From an uncultured Acetatifactor sp. (GTDB lineage Bacteria; Bacillota; Clostridia; Lachnospirales; Lachnospiraceae), in assembly GCA_910586485.1 (NCBI GenBank), contig CAJUIA010000024.1, forward strand, positions 1 to 61,021: a stretch of DNA of 61,021 bases, given 5' to 3'. The position numbers were made by a program, and so were the translations under genes. Numbering within the stretch: position 1 is the first letter of the stretch; every line of letters begins with the position of its first letter. The notes beneath the pieces were generated by a model. It did not search any database and was not told the origin of the DNA. It was given only the letters and a program-made list of their open reading frames with translations. Positions 34,545 to 43,040 of this stretch are shown here, piece after piece.

Positions 34545-35772
34545 TATTCGAAGTGTTTATACGGTAGAACAACTAAATTCATATATCAAAAATATGTTCA
34601 CGCAGGATTATCTGCTGCAGAGCCTTCTCGTAAGGGGAGAGGTCAGCAACTGTAAATATCATGCCTCCGGACATATTTACTTTACGTTAAAGGACCCCGG
34701 TGGAGTGGTGAACTGTGTGATGTTCGCAGGTAATCGCGCGGGTCTTTCTTTTCGTCTGGCAGAGGGCCAGCAGGTGATCGTAGGCGGCGCCGTGGATGTG
34801 TACGCGAAGGAAGGTAAATATCAGCTGTATGCCAGGCAGATCAAGCTGGCGGGAAGCGGACTTCTTTATGAAAAATTTGAGCAGCTGAAGCGGGAGCTGG
34901 CGGAATCCGGCATGTTTTCCAAGGAGTATAAGCAGCCGATTCCCAAATATATCAGGACCTTAGGCGTGGTAACGGCAGATACGGGCGCGGCCGTCCGGGA
35001 TATTATACAGATCACCAGGAGACGGAATCCCTACATACAGATCGTTCTCTATCCTGCCATCGTTCAGGGGGAGGCGGCGGTGCCCAGCATCGTGCGGGGC
35101 ATCAGGGCGCTGGAACGGCTGGGGGTGGACGTGATGATCGTAGGCAGAGGGGGCGGCTCCATCGAAGATCTCTGGGCCTTTAATGAGCGGGAGGTGGCGC
35201 AGGCGGTATTTGACTGCTCCGTCCCTGTCATCTCGGCGGTAGGACATGAGACAGATACCACCATCATTGACTTTGTTTCCGATCTGCGTGCGCCTACTCC
35301 TTCCGCAGCTGCTGAGCTGGCAGTGGCGGATATTCGGGAGATTTTGAATGAGCTTGAAGAATATCGGCGTAAGCTGCAGCAAGGGATACAGCGGAGGCTG
35401 AAGGACAGCCGCATGACGGTAAAGCAGGCGGAGCTGCAGCTGAAGGCGTTCAGCCCGGCAGGGCGGATCCGGGAGAAAAAAATGGGTCTGCTCGGTATGG
35501 AAGAGCAGCTGCAAAACCGGATGAACCGGCTGCTGCAGGAAAAAAGGCATGAGCTGGAGCTGCATATCCAGCGGTTGAAAGGGCTTTCCCCTCTGGAAAA
35601 GCTAAGCAGCGGGTATTCCTATGTTTCGGACCGGGAGGGCAGAAACATACGGTCGGTGGAACAGGTGGAGCCGGGGCAGCAGGTGACGGTCAGGGTAAAG
35701 GATGGAAGCTTTGAAGCCAGTGTAGGCGCAATCAGCCGGAGCGGGGCAGGAAAGCAGGAGAGTCAGGTTTAA
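34537..35772 (+). CDS. xseA: Exodeoxyribonuclease VII large subunit
   Basis: 411 residues. The N-terminal OB fold (about 10-100, LLVRGEVSNCKYHASGHIYF) is followed by the catalytic domain with VITADTGAAVRDI-like and GRGGGSIEDLWAFNEREV motifs, AVGHETDTTI, then a long coiled coil that holds the small subunits. The complex degrades single-stranded DNA in both directions. The start is GTG 34537, inside the end of nusB, so translation is probably coupled. xseB follows. Confidence 0.95.
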   Translation: MIDIRSVYTVEQLNSYIKNMFTQDYLLQSLLVRGEVSNCKYHASGHIYFTLKDPGGVVNCVMFAGNRAGLSFRLAEGQQVIVGGAVDVYAKEGKYQLYARQIKLAGSGLLYEKFEQLKRELAESGMFSKEYKQPIPKYIRTLGVVTADTGAAVRDIIQITRRRNPYIQIVLYPAIVQGEAAVPSIVRGIRALERLGVDVMIVGRGGGSIEDLWAFNEREVAQAVFDCSVPVISAVGHETDTTIIDFVSDLRAPTPSAAAELAVADIREILNELEEYRRKLQQGIQRRLKDSRMTVKQAELQLKAFSPAGRIREKKMGLLGMEEQLQNRMNRLLQEKRHELELHIQRLKGLSPLEKLSSGYSYVSDREGRNIRSVEQVEPGQQVTVRVKDGSFEASVGAISRSGAGKQESQV

Positions 35773-35819
35773 AAGCGGTTAGAAGATTGTACGAAAAGTT
35801 ATGGCGGCTGGAGGGCATT

Positions 35820-36050
35820 ATGGCGGAAAAGAAGAAGGAGCTCAGCCTGGAAGAAAATTTGGACGGGCTGGAGGAAATATTGAAAAGGCTGGAGAGGGAA
35901 GATATTTCCCTGGAGGATGCTTTTAAGGCATACAGTCAGGGAATGAAATTGATAAAGACATGTAACGACCAGATCGACCGTGTGGAAAAGCAGGTGTTAA
36001 AGCTCACGGAGGCGGGACAGCTGGAGGCATTTGAAAATGGAGAACAGTGA
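35820..36050 (+). CDS. xseB: Exodeoxyribonuclease VII small subunit
   Basis: 76 residues, the normal size. The stretch SLEENLDGLEEILKRLERED is the family hallmark, followed by SLEDAFKAYSQGMKLIK. Several copies wrap around the coiled coil of XseA. The ATG at 35820 follows GGAGGG. The 3' end overlaps ispA by 14 bases. Confidence 0.95.
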   Translation: MAEKKKELSLEENLDGLEEILKRLEREDISLEDAFKAYSQGMKLIKTCNDQIDRVEKQVLKLTEAGQLEAFENGEQ

Positions 36051-36990
36051 ATTCGAGACCTTATTGGAAGAAAAAACCGGGAAGCTGGACGAGATCATTG
36101 AGCGCTATCTGCCGGCAGAAGAGGGAGAGCAAAAAACAGTGATCCAGGCCATGAACTACAGTATCAGAGCCGGGGGAAAACGCCTGCGGCCCATGCTGTT
36201 ATGGGAAACCTTTCTGCTTTGCGGCGGCAGAAAGGAGGATGAGGGATTTGTGGCTCCCTTTCTGGCGGCGGTGGAAATGATTCATACCTATTCCTTGGTG
36301 CATGACGATCTTCCGGCCATGGATAATGATGAGTACCGCCGGGGAAGAAAAACTACCTGGCGGGTATACGGGGAGGCTTTTGGGATACTGGCAGGGGACG
36401 GGCTTTTAAATTATGCCTTTGAGACGGCCATGCGTACCTTTGAGTACTGCGGCTGCACCGGAGGACCGATTACATCCTGTTATACCTCGCGGGAATATTT
36501 GGACAGAGCGGCAGGCGCTCTGTATGTGCTTGCAAAAAAGGCCGGCATTTACGGCATGATCGGCGGCCAGACGGCGGATATAGAGGCGGAAGGACAGAAG
36601 GAAAACGTAACCGAAGAGCAGCTTCTGTTTATTCATAAGCATAAGACGGCGGCGCTGATCCAGGCGGCAATGACAGTGGGAGCCATTCTGGCGGGAGCCG
36701 GGCAGGAGCAGATTGAGGCCCTGGAAAGGTGCGGCTTAAACATAGGAATTGCCTTTCAGATTCAGGACGATATACTGGACGTGGTGGGGGACAGCAAGGA
36801 GTTGGGAAAGCCCATCGGCAGCGATGCGCAAAACGGAAAACAGACCTATGTGACGCTGAAAGGTCTGAAGGCGGCCGGGGAGGATGTGGCGGCTCTGTCA
36901 GATGAGGCCGTTCGGATATTAAAGGAGTTTGACGGGGATCACGATTTCTTGGAACGGTTAATCCTGAAACTGATCCACCGCACGAAGTAG
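36037..36990 (+). CDS. ispA: Farnesyl/geranyl diphosphate synthase
   Basis: A 317-residue polyprenyl synthetase. The first Asp-rich motif is DDLPAMDND (about 91-99) after LVH, the second QDDILDVVGD. KRLRPMLLWE binds the isopentenyl substrate. The short residues before the first Asp motif suggest a C15 product, made from dimethylallyl and isopentenyl diphosphate for quinone and cell-wall lipid carrier synthesis. The ATG at 36037 lies within xseB behind GGAGG. dxs, which starts the same pathway, follows 26 bases on. Confidence 0.94.
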   Translation: MENSEFETLLEEKTGKLDEIIERYLPAEEGEQKTVIQAMNYSIRAGGKRLRPMLLWETFLLCGGRKEDEGFVAPFLAAVEMIHTYSLVHDDLPAMDNDEYRRGRKTTWRVYGEAFGILAGDGLLNYAFETAMRTFEYCGCTGGPITSCYTSREYLDRAAGALYVLAKKAGIYGMIGGQTADIEAEGQKENVTEEQLLFIHKHKTAALIQAAMTVGAILAGAGQEQIEALERCGLNIGIAFQIQDDILDVVGDSKELGKPIGSDAQNGKQTYVTLKGLKAAGEDVAALSDEAVRILKEFDGDHDFLERLILKLIHRTK

Positions 36991-37016
36991 GCGTCCGCAG
37001 GGGAAAGGCATGTATC

Positions 37017-38882
37017 ATGTTTTTAGAAACCATAGAGAAAGCAAATGACATAAAGCAGATAGACAGGGAAAGCTGGGGCGAGCTTGCGCAGGAAATCCGG
37101 CAGTTCCTGATTGAAAAAATCAGCGTTACAGGGGGGCATCTGGGCTCCAACCTGGGAGCGGTGGAGCTGACGATGGCGCTTCATCTTGCTTTAAGCCTGC
37201 CGGAGGATAAGATTATCTGGGATGTGGGCCATCAGTCCTATACTCATAAGATACTGACCGGCAGAAAGTCTGGATTTGAATCCCTGCGTCAGTTTCATGG
37301 CCTGAGCGGTTTTCCTAAGCGGAAGGAGAGCTGCTGCGACGTATTTGACACGGGCCACAGCTCCACCTCCATCTCTGCCGGGCTGGGACTGGTCAAGGCC
37401 AGGGACCTGCGGGGAGAAAGCAACGTGGTGGTCTCCGTAATCGGTGACGGCTCCCTGACAGGGGGCATGGCGTATGAGGCTTTGAACAATGCGGCAAAGC
37501 TGGAGACAAATTTTATCATTATCCTGAATGACAACAATATGTCCATTTCCGAGAATGTGGGCGGCGTGTCAAAATATCTGAACAATATCCGTACCGCCAC
37601 GGGCTATCTGGATTTGAAGGCGGGAATTTATCATGCTCTGCAGGGAGCAAAGCGGGGCAATAATACGATCAGGACGATCCGTAAGGTGAAAAGCAGTTTT
37701 AAGCAGCTGGTGATACCGGGGATGCTTTTTGAGGACATGGGGATTACCTATCTGGGACCGGTGGACGGCCATAATATAGAAGGGCTGGTACGTGTCATCG
37801 GGGAAGCAAGGCGCGTAAAGGGGCCGGTGCTGATCCATGCCCTGACCCAGAAGGGAAAGGGCTATGTCCCTGCCGAGCGACATCCGGCAAGATTCCACGG
37901 AGCGGAACCCTTTGACATTGAGACCGGGCTGCCCAGCAAGCCGAGAACAGTGGCCAATTATACGGATGTATTTTCCACCGTTATGTGTAAGCTGGGGCAG
38001 CGGGATAAAAATATCGTGGCGATCACTGCCGCCATGCCGGACGGTACGGGGCTGAAGCGTTTTCGAAATATGTATCCCGATCGTTTCTTTGATGTGGGCA
38101 TTGCCGAGGAACATGCGGTTACCTTTGCGGCCGGCCTGGCGGCGGGGGGCTTAAAGCCTGTGGTGGCGGTGTATTCTTCTTTTTTGCAGCGTGCATATGA
38201 CCAGATTCTTCATGATGTCTGCCTTCAGAAGCTGCCGGTGATCTTTGCCATCGACCGGGCCGGGCTGGTGGGAAGCGACGGGGAAACCCATCAGGGTATC
38301 TTTGATTTTACATATCTGACCGGAATTCCAAATATGTGTGTGTGCGCTCCCAAGAATAAGTGGGAGCTTTCGGATATGATGAAATTTGCAGTGTCTTATC
38401 ACGGGCCCATAGCGGTGCGTTATCCCAGAGGAAGCGCTTATGACGGATTAAAGGCCTACCGGGCGCCGGTGGAGCTTGGAAAGGCGGAATGGATTTATAA
38501 AGAGTGGGAAATTGCCCTGTTTGCCGTGGGCAGCATGGTGCGGACGGCGGAAAATGTCAGGGAGCAGCTGAAAAACAAAGGCTACGGCGTCAGCCTTGTC
38601 AACGCCCGGTTTGTGAAGCCTATCGACGAGGAAGCCGTGCGGGAGGCCTGCAGGGATCATGTATTGATTGTTACCCTGGAAGAAAATGTTTCCTGCGGCG
38701 GCTACGGAGAAAAGGTGCTGGACTGCATGAACAGGAACGGGTTTTCCAATCATTATCTGAATATCAGTATTCCCGACGCATATGTGGAGCATGGGGATGT
38801 AGAGGCCTTAAAGCGGGAGGTAGGCATAGATGCAGACGGTGTCACCAGGCGGATCCTGCAGGCACTGGAGGCAGGCGTATGA
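37017..38882 (+). CDS. dxs: 1-deoxy-D-xylulose-5-phosphate synthase
   Basis: 621 residues. It joins pyruvate and glyceraldehyde-3-phosphate using thiamine diphosphate, the first step of the MEP isoprenoid pathway. The thiamine site is GDGSLTGGMAYEALNNA (about 142-158) with NDNNMSISENVGG; an N-terminal His in WDVGHQSYTHKIL and the Glu in FDVGIAEEHAVTFAAG are catalytic landmarks. The C-terminal transketolase domain is complete. The ATG at 37017 is only weakly served by GGGGAAAGG upstream. The stop codon overlaps tlyA (ATGA). Confidence 0.96.
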   Translation: MFLETIEKANDIKQIDRESWGELAQEIRQFLIEKISVTGGHLGSNLGAVELTMALHLALSLPEDKIIWDVGHQSYTHKILTGRKSGFESLRQFHGLSGFPKRKESCCDVFDTGHSSTSISAGLGLVKARDLRGESNVVVSVIGDGSLTGGMAYEALNNAAKLETNFIIILNDNNMSISENVGGVSKYLNNIRTATGYLDLKAGIYHALQGAKRGNNTIRTIRKVKSSFKQLVIPGMLFEDMGITYLGPVDGHNIEGLVRVIGEARRVKGPVLIHALTQKGKGYVPAERHPARFHGAEPFDIETGLPSKPRTVANYTDVFSTVMCKLGQRDKNIVAITAAMPDGTGLKRFRNMYPDRFFDVGIAEEHAVTFAAGLAAGGLKPVVAVYSSFLQRAYDQILHDVCLQKLPVIFAIDRAGLVGSDGETHQGIFDFTYLTGIPNMCVCAPKNKWELSDMMKFAVSYHGPIAVRYPRGSAYDGLKAYRAPVELGKAEWIYKEWEIALFAVGSMVRTAENVREQLKNKGYGVSLVNARFVKPIDEEAVREACRDHVLIVTLEENVSCGGYGEKVLDCMNRNGFSNHYLNISIPDAYVEHGDVEALKREVGIDADGVTRRILQALEAGV

Positions 38883-39775
38883 AGGAGCGGCTGGATGTGA
38901 TTCTGGTAAACCGGGGATATGCGGTTTCCAGAGAGAAGGCAAAAGCGGTCATCATGTCGGGGAATGTCTATGTCAACGGTCAGAAGGAGGACAAGGCGGG
39001 GACCTTTTTTGATGAAAGTAAAATCAGGCTTGAGGTCAGGGAGCATGCCTTAAAGTATGTGAGCAGGGGCGGCTTGAAGCTGGAGAAAGCCATGCAGGTG
39101 TGGGGGCTTTCCCTGGAGGGAAAGGTCTGCATGGATATAGGGGCTTCCACCGGCGGCTTTACCGATTGTATGCTGCAAAACGGAGCGGCAAAGGTGTATG
39201 CGGTGGATGTGGGCCACGGGCAGCTTGCCTGGAAGCTGAGAAACGATGAAAGGGTGGTCTGTATGGAGCAGACCAATTTCCGCTACCTGGTCAGAGAAAA
39301 TATCAGCGACGACCTGGATTTTGCCAGTGTAGACGTGTCCTTTATTTCCCTGACAAAGATTTTGATCCCGGCCCGTAATCTGCTGAAGACCGGCGGTGAA
39401 ATGGTATGTCTGGTGAAGCCTCAGTTTGAGGCCGGCAGGGAGAAGGTGGGAAAGAACGGCGTGGTAAGAGAGCCGGAGACCCACCGTGAGGTGATCGGGA
39501 AAATAGTGGATTATGCCGACAGCGTTGGCTTTCGTGTGCTGGGGCTGGATTATTCGCCCATCAGGGGGCCGGAGGGCAATATTGAGTATCTTCTGCAGCT
39601 TGTCAAGGAGCAGGAGCCGGAAGATGAAATCCGCGGGCTTACGGAGCAGGAGGCAGAGGCCGCTCTGCGTGAAATAACAGAGGCCGGGAGCGGATTGGCA
39701 GAGAGCGGGGAATGGCAGAGACGGATCCGGGAAATGGTGGAAAAGTCCCATGGGAAAGAGGATGGAGCAAGGTAA
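38879..39775 (+). CDS. tlyA: TlyA family rRNA 2'-O-methyltransferase
   Basis: 298 residues. The N-terminal S4 RNA-binding domain (about 1-60, ERLDVILVNRGYAVSREKAK) is followed by an FtsJ/RrmJ-type SAM domain: KYVSRGGLKLEKA, DIGASTGGFTDCML (SAM loop) and VKPQFEAGREKVGKNGVV. TlyA methylates ribosomal RNA, and some members have been called haemolysins. It is usually about 270 residues; the extra tail after residue 265 is acidic. The start overlaps the dxs stop codon (ATGA), and the stop codon overlaps the nadK start (TAATG). Confidence 0.93.
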   Translation: MKERLDVILVNRGYAVSREKAKAVIMSGNVYVNGQKEDKAGTFFDESKIRLEVREHALKYVSRGGLKLEKAMQVWGLSLEGKVCMDIGASTGGFTDCMLQNGAAKVYAVDVGHGQLAWKLRNDERVVCMEQTNFRYLVRENISDDLDFASVDVSFISLTKILIPARNLLKTGGEMVCLVKPQFEAGREKVGKNGVVREPETHREVIGKIVDYADSVGFRVLGLDYSPIRGPEGNIEYLLQLVKEQEPEDEIRGLTEQEAEAALREITEAGSGLAESGEWQRRIREMVEKSHGKEDGAR

Positions 39776-40596
39776 TGGCAAAACGGTTTTTGATCTATAC
39801 AAACAGGCAGAAGGACAAGGGCCTGACAGTTACGGAGTACATCCGCAGTTATCTTGAGTCAAGGGGACAGAGGGTATTTTTGAATACCGATGAGGCGGAC
39901 CGGAGGGAGACGGCGGACTGTATGATCGTACTGGGGGGAGACGGCACCATGCTCCGGGCCGCCAGGGAGACCAGAGAGCGGAATATTCCCATAATCGGCG
40001 TCAATCTGGGCACACTTGGCTATATGACGGAGATCGAGCCGGATCACCTGGAAGAAGCATTGGAGCGTCTGATCACAGGCGATTATGAGCGGGAGAGCCG
40101 TATGATGCTCCACGGCAGAGCATATCTTAAGGGGAATGAGGCGGAGGATTGGGCCTTAAATGATATTGTCATAGCGCGGAGCGGCCCGCTGCAGATCATC
40201 CGCTTCAACATCTATGTCAACGGACAGTTTCTCAACGCTTATTGTGCGGACGGTATGATCGTTACCACCCCTACCGGGTCCACGGGCTATAACCTGTCTG
40301 CGGGGGGGCCGCTGGTTGCCCCTCAGGCGAAGCTGATCATGCTGACGCCTATTTGTCCCCATACATTGAATCAAAGAAGTATTATCCTTTCTCCGGAGGA
40401 CGTAATCGAGATTGAAATTCCACAGGGCGCCGACGGCGGGATGCAGACGGTGGAAGCCAGCTTTGACGGCAGCCGCGGGATTCCTCTTTGTACGGGAGAC
40501 AGGATTCGTATCATGCAGTCTCAAAAGGTCACGGAGTTTATACGGTTGAATCGGGTCAGCTTTTTAGAGGTGCTGCACGGGAAGCTTTCGGACTAA
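39775..40596 (+). CDS. nadK: NAD kinase
   Basis: 273 residues. It phosphorylates NAD to NADP. GGDGTML (about 53-59), NLGTLGYM and TPTGSTGYNLSAGGP are the family motifs, with the conserved NDIVIARS between. A beta-sandwich C-terminal half is present. The start codon shares its A with the tlyA stop codon. The neighbours match the dxs-tlyA-nadK-argR-recN order common in Firmicutes. Confidence 0.95.
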   Translation: MAKRFLIYTNRQKDKGLTVTEYIRSYLESRGQRVFLNTDEADRRETADCMIVLGGDGTMLRAARETRERNIPIIGVNLGTLGYMTEIEPDHLEEALERLITGDYERESRMMLHGRAYLKGNEAEDWALNDIVIARSGPLQIIRFNIYVNGQFLNAYCADGMIVTTPTGSTGYNLSAGGPLVAPQAKLIMLTPICPHTLNQRSIILSPEDVIEIEIPQGADGGMQTVEASFDGSRGIPLCTGDRIRIMQSQKVTEFIRLNRVSFLEVLHGKLSD

Positions 40597-40647
40597 GGGC
40601 AGGAAAGAAAGAGGAAGACAAAGGGCGGAAAGGCAGAAAGCAGAGCG

Positions 40648-41094
40648 ATGAAAAAGATTCGGCATGGAAAGATTGTGGAAATCATTCAAAAATATGATGT
40701 GGAGACGCAGGAGGAGCTGGCGGGCAGACTTAAGGAGGCGGGCTTTAACGTGACGCAGGCCACCGTTTCCAGAGACATAAGGGAGCTGAAGCTTTCCAAG
40801 GTTGCCGCGGCCGGCGGCGGTCAGAAATATGTGGTTCTGGAGCAGGGGGACGAGCGGAAGGGGGACAAATATATCCGCGTCCTGCGGGATGGCTTTCTTA
40901 CCATGGATATGGCCGGAAATATTCTGGTGGTGAAAACGGTCTCCGGTATGGCCATGGCGGTGGCGGCAGCGCTGGATGAGCTGCGTTTTCCGGAAGTAGT
41001 AGGCTGTATTGCAGGGGACGACACGATTTTTGTGGCAGTCCGCACCCTGGAGGATACGAAGGTATTGATGGAGAGGCTGCAACGGTTAGTTTGA
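40648..41094 (+). CDS. argR: Arginine repressor ArgR
   Basis: 148 residues. The winged helix N-terminal domain (RHGKIVEIIQKYDVETQEEL, ATVSRDIRELKLSKV) is followed by the hexamer/arginine-binding domain (GCIAGDDTIFVAVR). It controls arginine synthesis and breakdown genes in response to arginine. Its link to carB two genes downstream is suggestive, but I see no clear ARG box in front of carB. The ATG at 40648 has a weak site (GGCAGAAAG). Confidence 0.95.
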   Translation: MKKIRHGKIVEIIQKYDVETQEELAGRLKEAGFNVTQATVSRDIRELKLSKVAAAGGGQKYVVLEQGDERKGDKYIRVLRDGFLTMDMAGNILVVKTVSGMAMAVAAALDELRFPEVVGCIAGDDTIFVAVRTLEDTKVLMERLQRLV

Positions 41095-41116
41095 AAGGAG
41101 AAAAGATAGATAAAAT

Positions 41117-42826
41117 ATGCTGCTTAGTTTACATGTGAAAAATCTGGCGCTGATTCGGGAGACGGAGGTGGAATTCGGCAGAGGACTCAACATCCTTACC
41201 GGTGAGACCGGGGCCGGTAAGTCCCTGCTGATCGGCAGCATCAATCTGGCGCTGGGGGGGAAATTTGACAGGGATATGCTGCGCACGGGGGCGGACAGCG
41301 CCCTGGTAGAGCTTGTGTTTGACGGAGACAGTCCGCAGGTCAGGGAAAAGCTGGCGCAGATGGAGCTGGAAGAGCCGGAGGACGGGGCGGTGATTATCAG
41401 CCGGAAAATGCAGACGGGGAAAAGTGTCTGTAAGATTAACGGCGAGACGGTTACTGCAAAGCAGGTGAAGGAGCTGGCGGAAACATTGATTGATATTCAT
41501 GGACAGCATGAGCATCAGTCGCTGTTGAACAAGCGGAAGCATATGGAAATCCTGGATTCCTACTGCGGCGGGGAGTATGAGTCGGCAGCGGAAGCCGTAG
41601 CCAGGGAATACGAGCGCTGCCGAAAAATCAGAAAATCCCTGGAAGAGGAAGCCATGGATGAAGAGACAAAGGCGCGGGAGCGTTCCTTGTCCGAATTTGA
41701 GTATCAGGAAATCCGGGAGGCCAAGCTGCAGGAAGGGGAGGACGAGGAACTGGAGCAGCGCTACCGCCTGATGGTCAACAGTAAAAGGATTCTGGAAAGT
41801 CTGGCGGAGAGCCTGCAGCTAACGGGAAACGACAGTGAGGGCGGTGCCGGAGGCGCTTTGGGAAGGGCGCTTCGGGCGCTTCGCAGCGTTGCCTCCTATG
41901 ATCGGAAGCTGGAAGAAATGGAAGAACAGCTGGCACAGATCGACAGCCTTCTTGCGGATTATAATCGGGATGTGGCGGAATATATGACGGATTGCGAGTT
42001 TGACGGGGAGGACTTTGCTGCCGTGGAGGAGCGGCTCAATCTGCTGAATCATTTAAAGGGAAAATACGGAAGGACCATCCGGGACGTGATGGAATACGGG
42101 GAGGAAAGGAAGCGGCTGCTGGAAAAGCTTGAAGACTATGATGCCTATATGGACAAGCTTGAAAAGGAGCTGGCAGAGGCGGAAAAGGAGCTGAAGGAGG
42201 CATGTAAAAGGCTCACCAAAATCCGGCAGAAAAACGGGCTTACGCTGCAGAAGCAGCTGAAAGAGGCCCTTGTGCAGTTAAACTTTTTGACGGTGGAATT
42301 TGAAATTGCAGTGCGGCCGGAGCAGGATATTACGGCCAGGGGCTGGGATGATGTGGAATTTTTGATTTCCACCAATCCGGGGGAGTCCTTAAAGCCTTTG
42401 AGCCAGGTGGCCAGCGGGGGAGAGTTATCCAGGGTTATGCTGGCCATTAAAACGGTGCTGGCAGGCAGGGATGATGTGGATACATTGATTTTTGACGAAA
42501 TCGACGCGGGGATCAGCGGCAGAACGGCCTGGAAGGTATCCGGCCAGCTGGATGTGCTGGCCCACAGCCATCAGGTGATCTGCATTACTCATCTGCCCCA
42601 GATTGCGGCCATGGCGGACAGGCATTTCTGCATTGAAAAGAGCAGCAGCGGGGACAATACCATCACGGACATCCGGGCCCTGGAGGAGGAAGAGGGGCTG
42701 CAGGAGCTGGCCAGGCTGTTAGGCGGCGACGAGCTGTCGCAGGCGGCCATGTCCAATGCCGGGGAGATGCGGGCCCAGGCAAAGGAGCAGAAGGACAAAC
42801 ATGGCAGGGAGGTGCCTTCCAGGTAA
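41117..42826 (+). CDS. recN: DNA repair protein RecN
   Basis: A 569-residue SMC-like ATPase for repair of double-strand breaks. Walker A is TGETGAGKSLLIG (about 29-41), the Q-loop region IDIHGQHEHQSLLN, the signature ASGGELSRVMLAIK and Walker B TLIFDEIDAGISG. Long coiled coils lie between. The start follows GAAAGGAGAAA. The last codons (GREVPSR) and the stop lie inside a run of 15-bp repeats that continues downstream, so the C-terminus has been altered by repeat growth. Confidence 0.95.
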   Translation: MLLSLHVKNLALIRETEVEFGRGLNILTGETGAGKSLLIGSINLALGGKFDRDMLRTGADSALVELVFDGDSPQVREKLAQMELEEPEDGAVIISRKMQTGKSVCKINGETVTAKQVKELAETLIDIHGQHEHQSLLNKRKHMEILDSYCGGEYESAAEAVAREYERCRKIRKSLEEEAMDEETKARERSLSEFEYQEIREAKLQEGEDEELEQRYRLMVNSKRILESLAESLQLTGNDSEGGAGGALGRALRALRSVASYDRKLEEMEEQLAQIDSLLADYNRDVAEYMTDCEFDGEDFAAVEERLNLLNHLKGKYGRTIRDVMEYGEERKRLLEKLEDYDAYMDKLEKELAEAEKELKEACKRLTKIRQKNGLTLQKQLKEALVQLNFLTVEFEIAVRPEQDITARGWDDVEFLISTNPGESLKPLSQVASGGELSRVMLAIKTVLAGRDDVDTLIFDEIDAGISGRTAWKVSGQLDVLAHSHQVICITHLPQIAAMADRHFCIEKSSSGDNTITDIRALEEEEGLQELARLLGGDELSQAAMSNAGEMRAQAKEQKDKHGREVPSR

Positions 42827-42883
42827 ATGCTTCCCAGGCAGATACCTCCCAGGGAGATACCTCCTAAGGAGGTGCGCTCCTGA
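42809..42883 (+). repeat. Five 15-bp tandem repeats across the recN stop codon
   Basis: Units start at 42809, 42824, 42839, 42854 and 42869. They read GAGGTGCCTTCCAGG, TAAATGCTTCCCAGG, CAGATACCTCCCAGG, GAGATACCTCCTAAG and GAGGTGCGCTCCTGA. The stop codon of recN is the first three bases of unit 2. ACCTCCT and AGGAGGT in units 4-5 form a palindrome that holds a full ribosome-binding sequence. Confidence 0.75.
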
Positions 42884-43040
42884 AAAAATAAATTTGGGTA
42901 TTTTCAAGCGCCGCATTTTGATATATTATGGTGTGAAGTAAAACAAAAATAATACAAAACGATACCTGCGGCGGCATATGACAGGAACAGGCAGTCTGCT
43001 GCCGGAAATTCGCAGGACAGGAAAGGCATGGTTATTTAAG

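Noticed and set aside
42756..42941. Small frame with repeated LPGR-like units after recN.
   Set aside because: It is only the 15-bp tandem repeat read in another frame.
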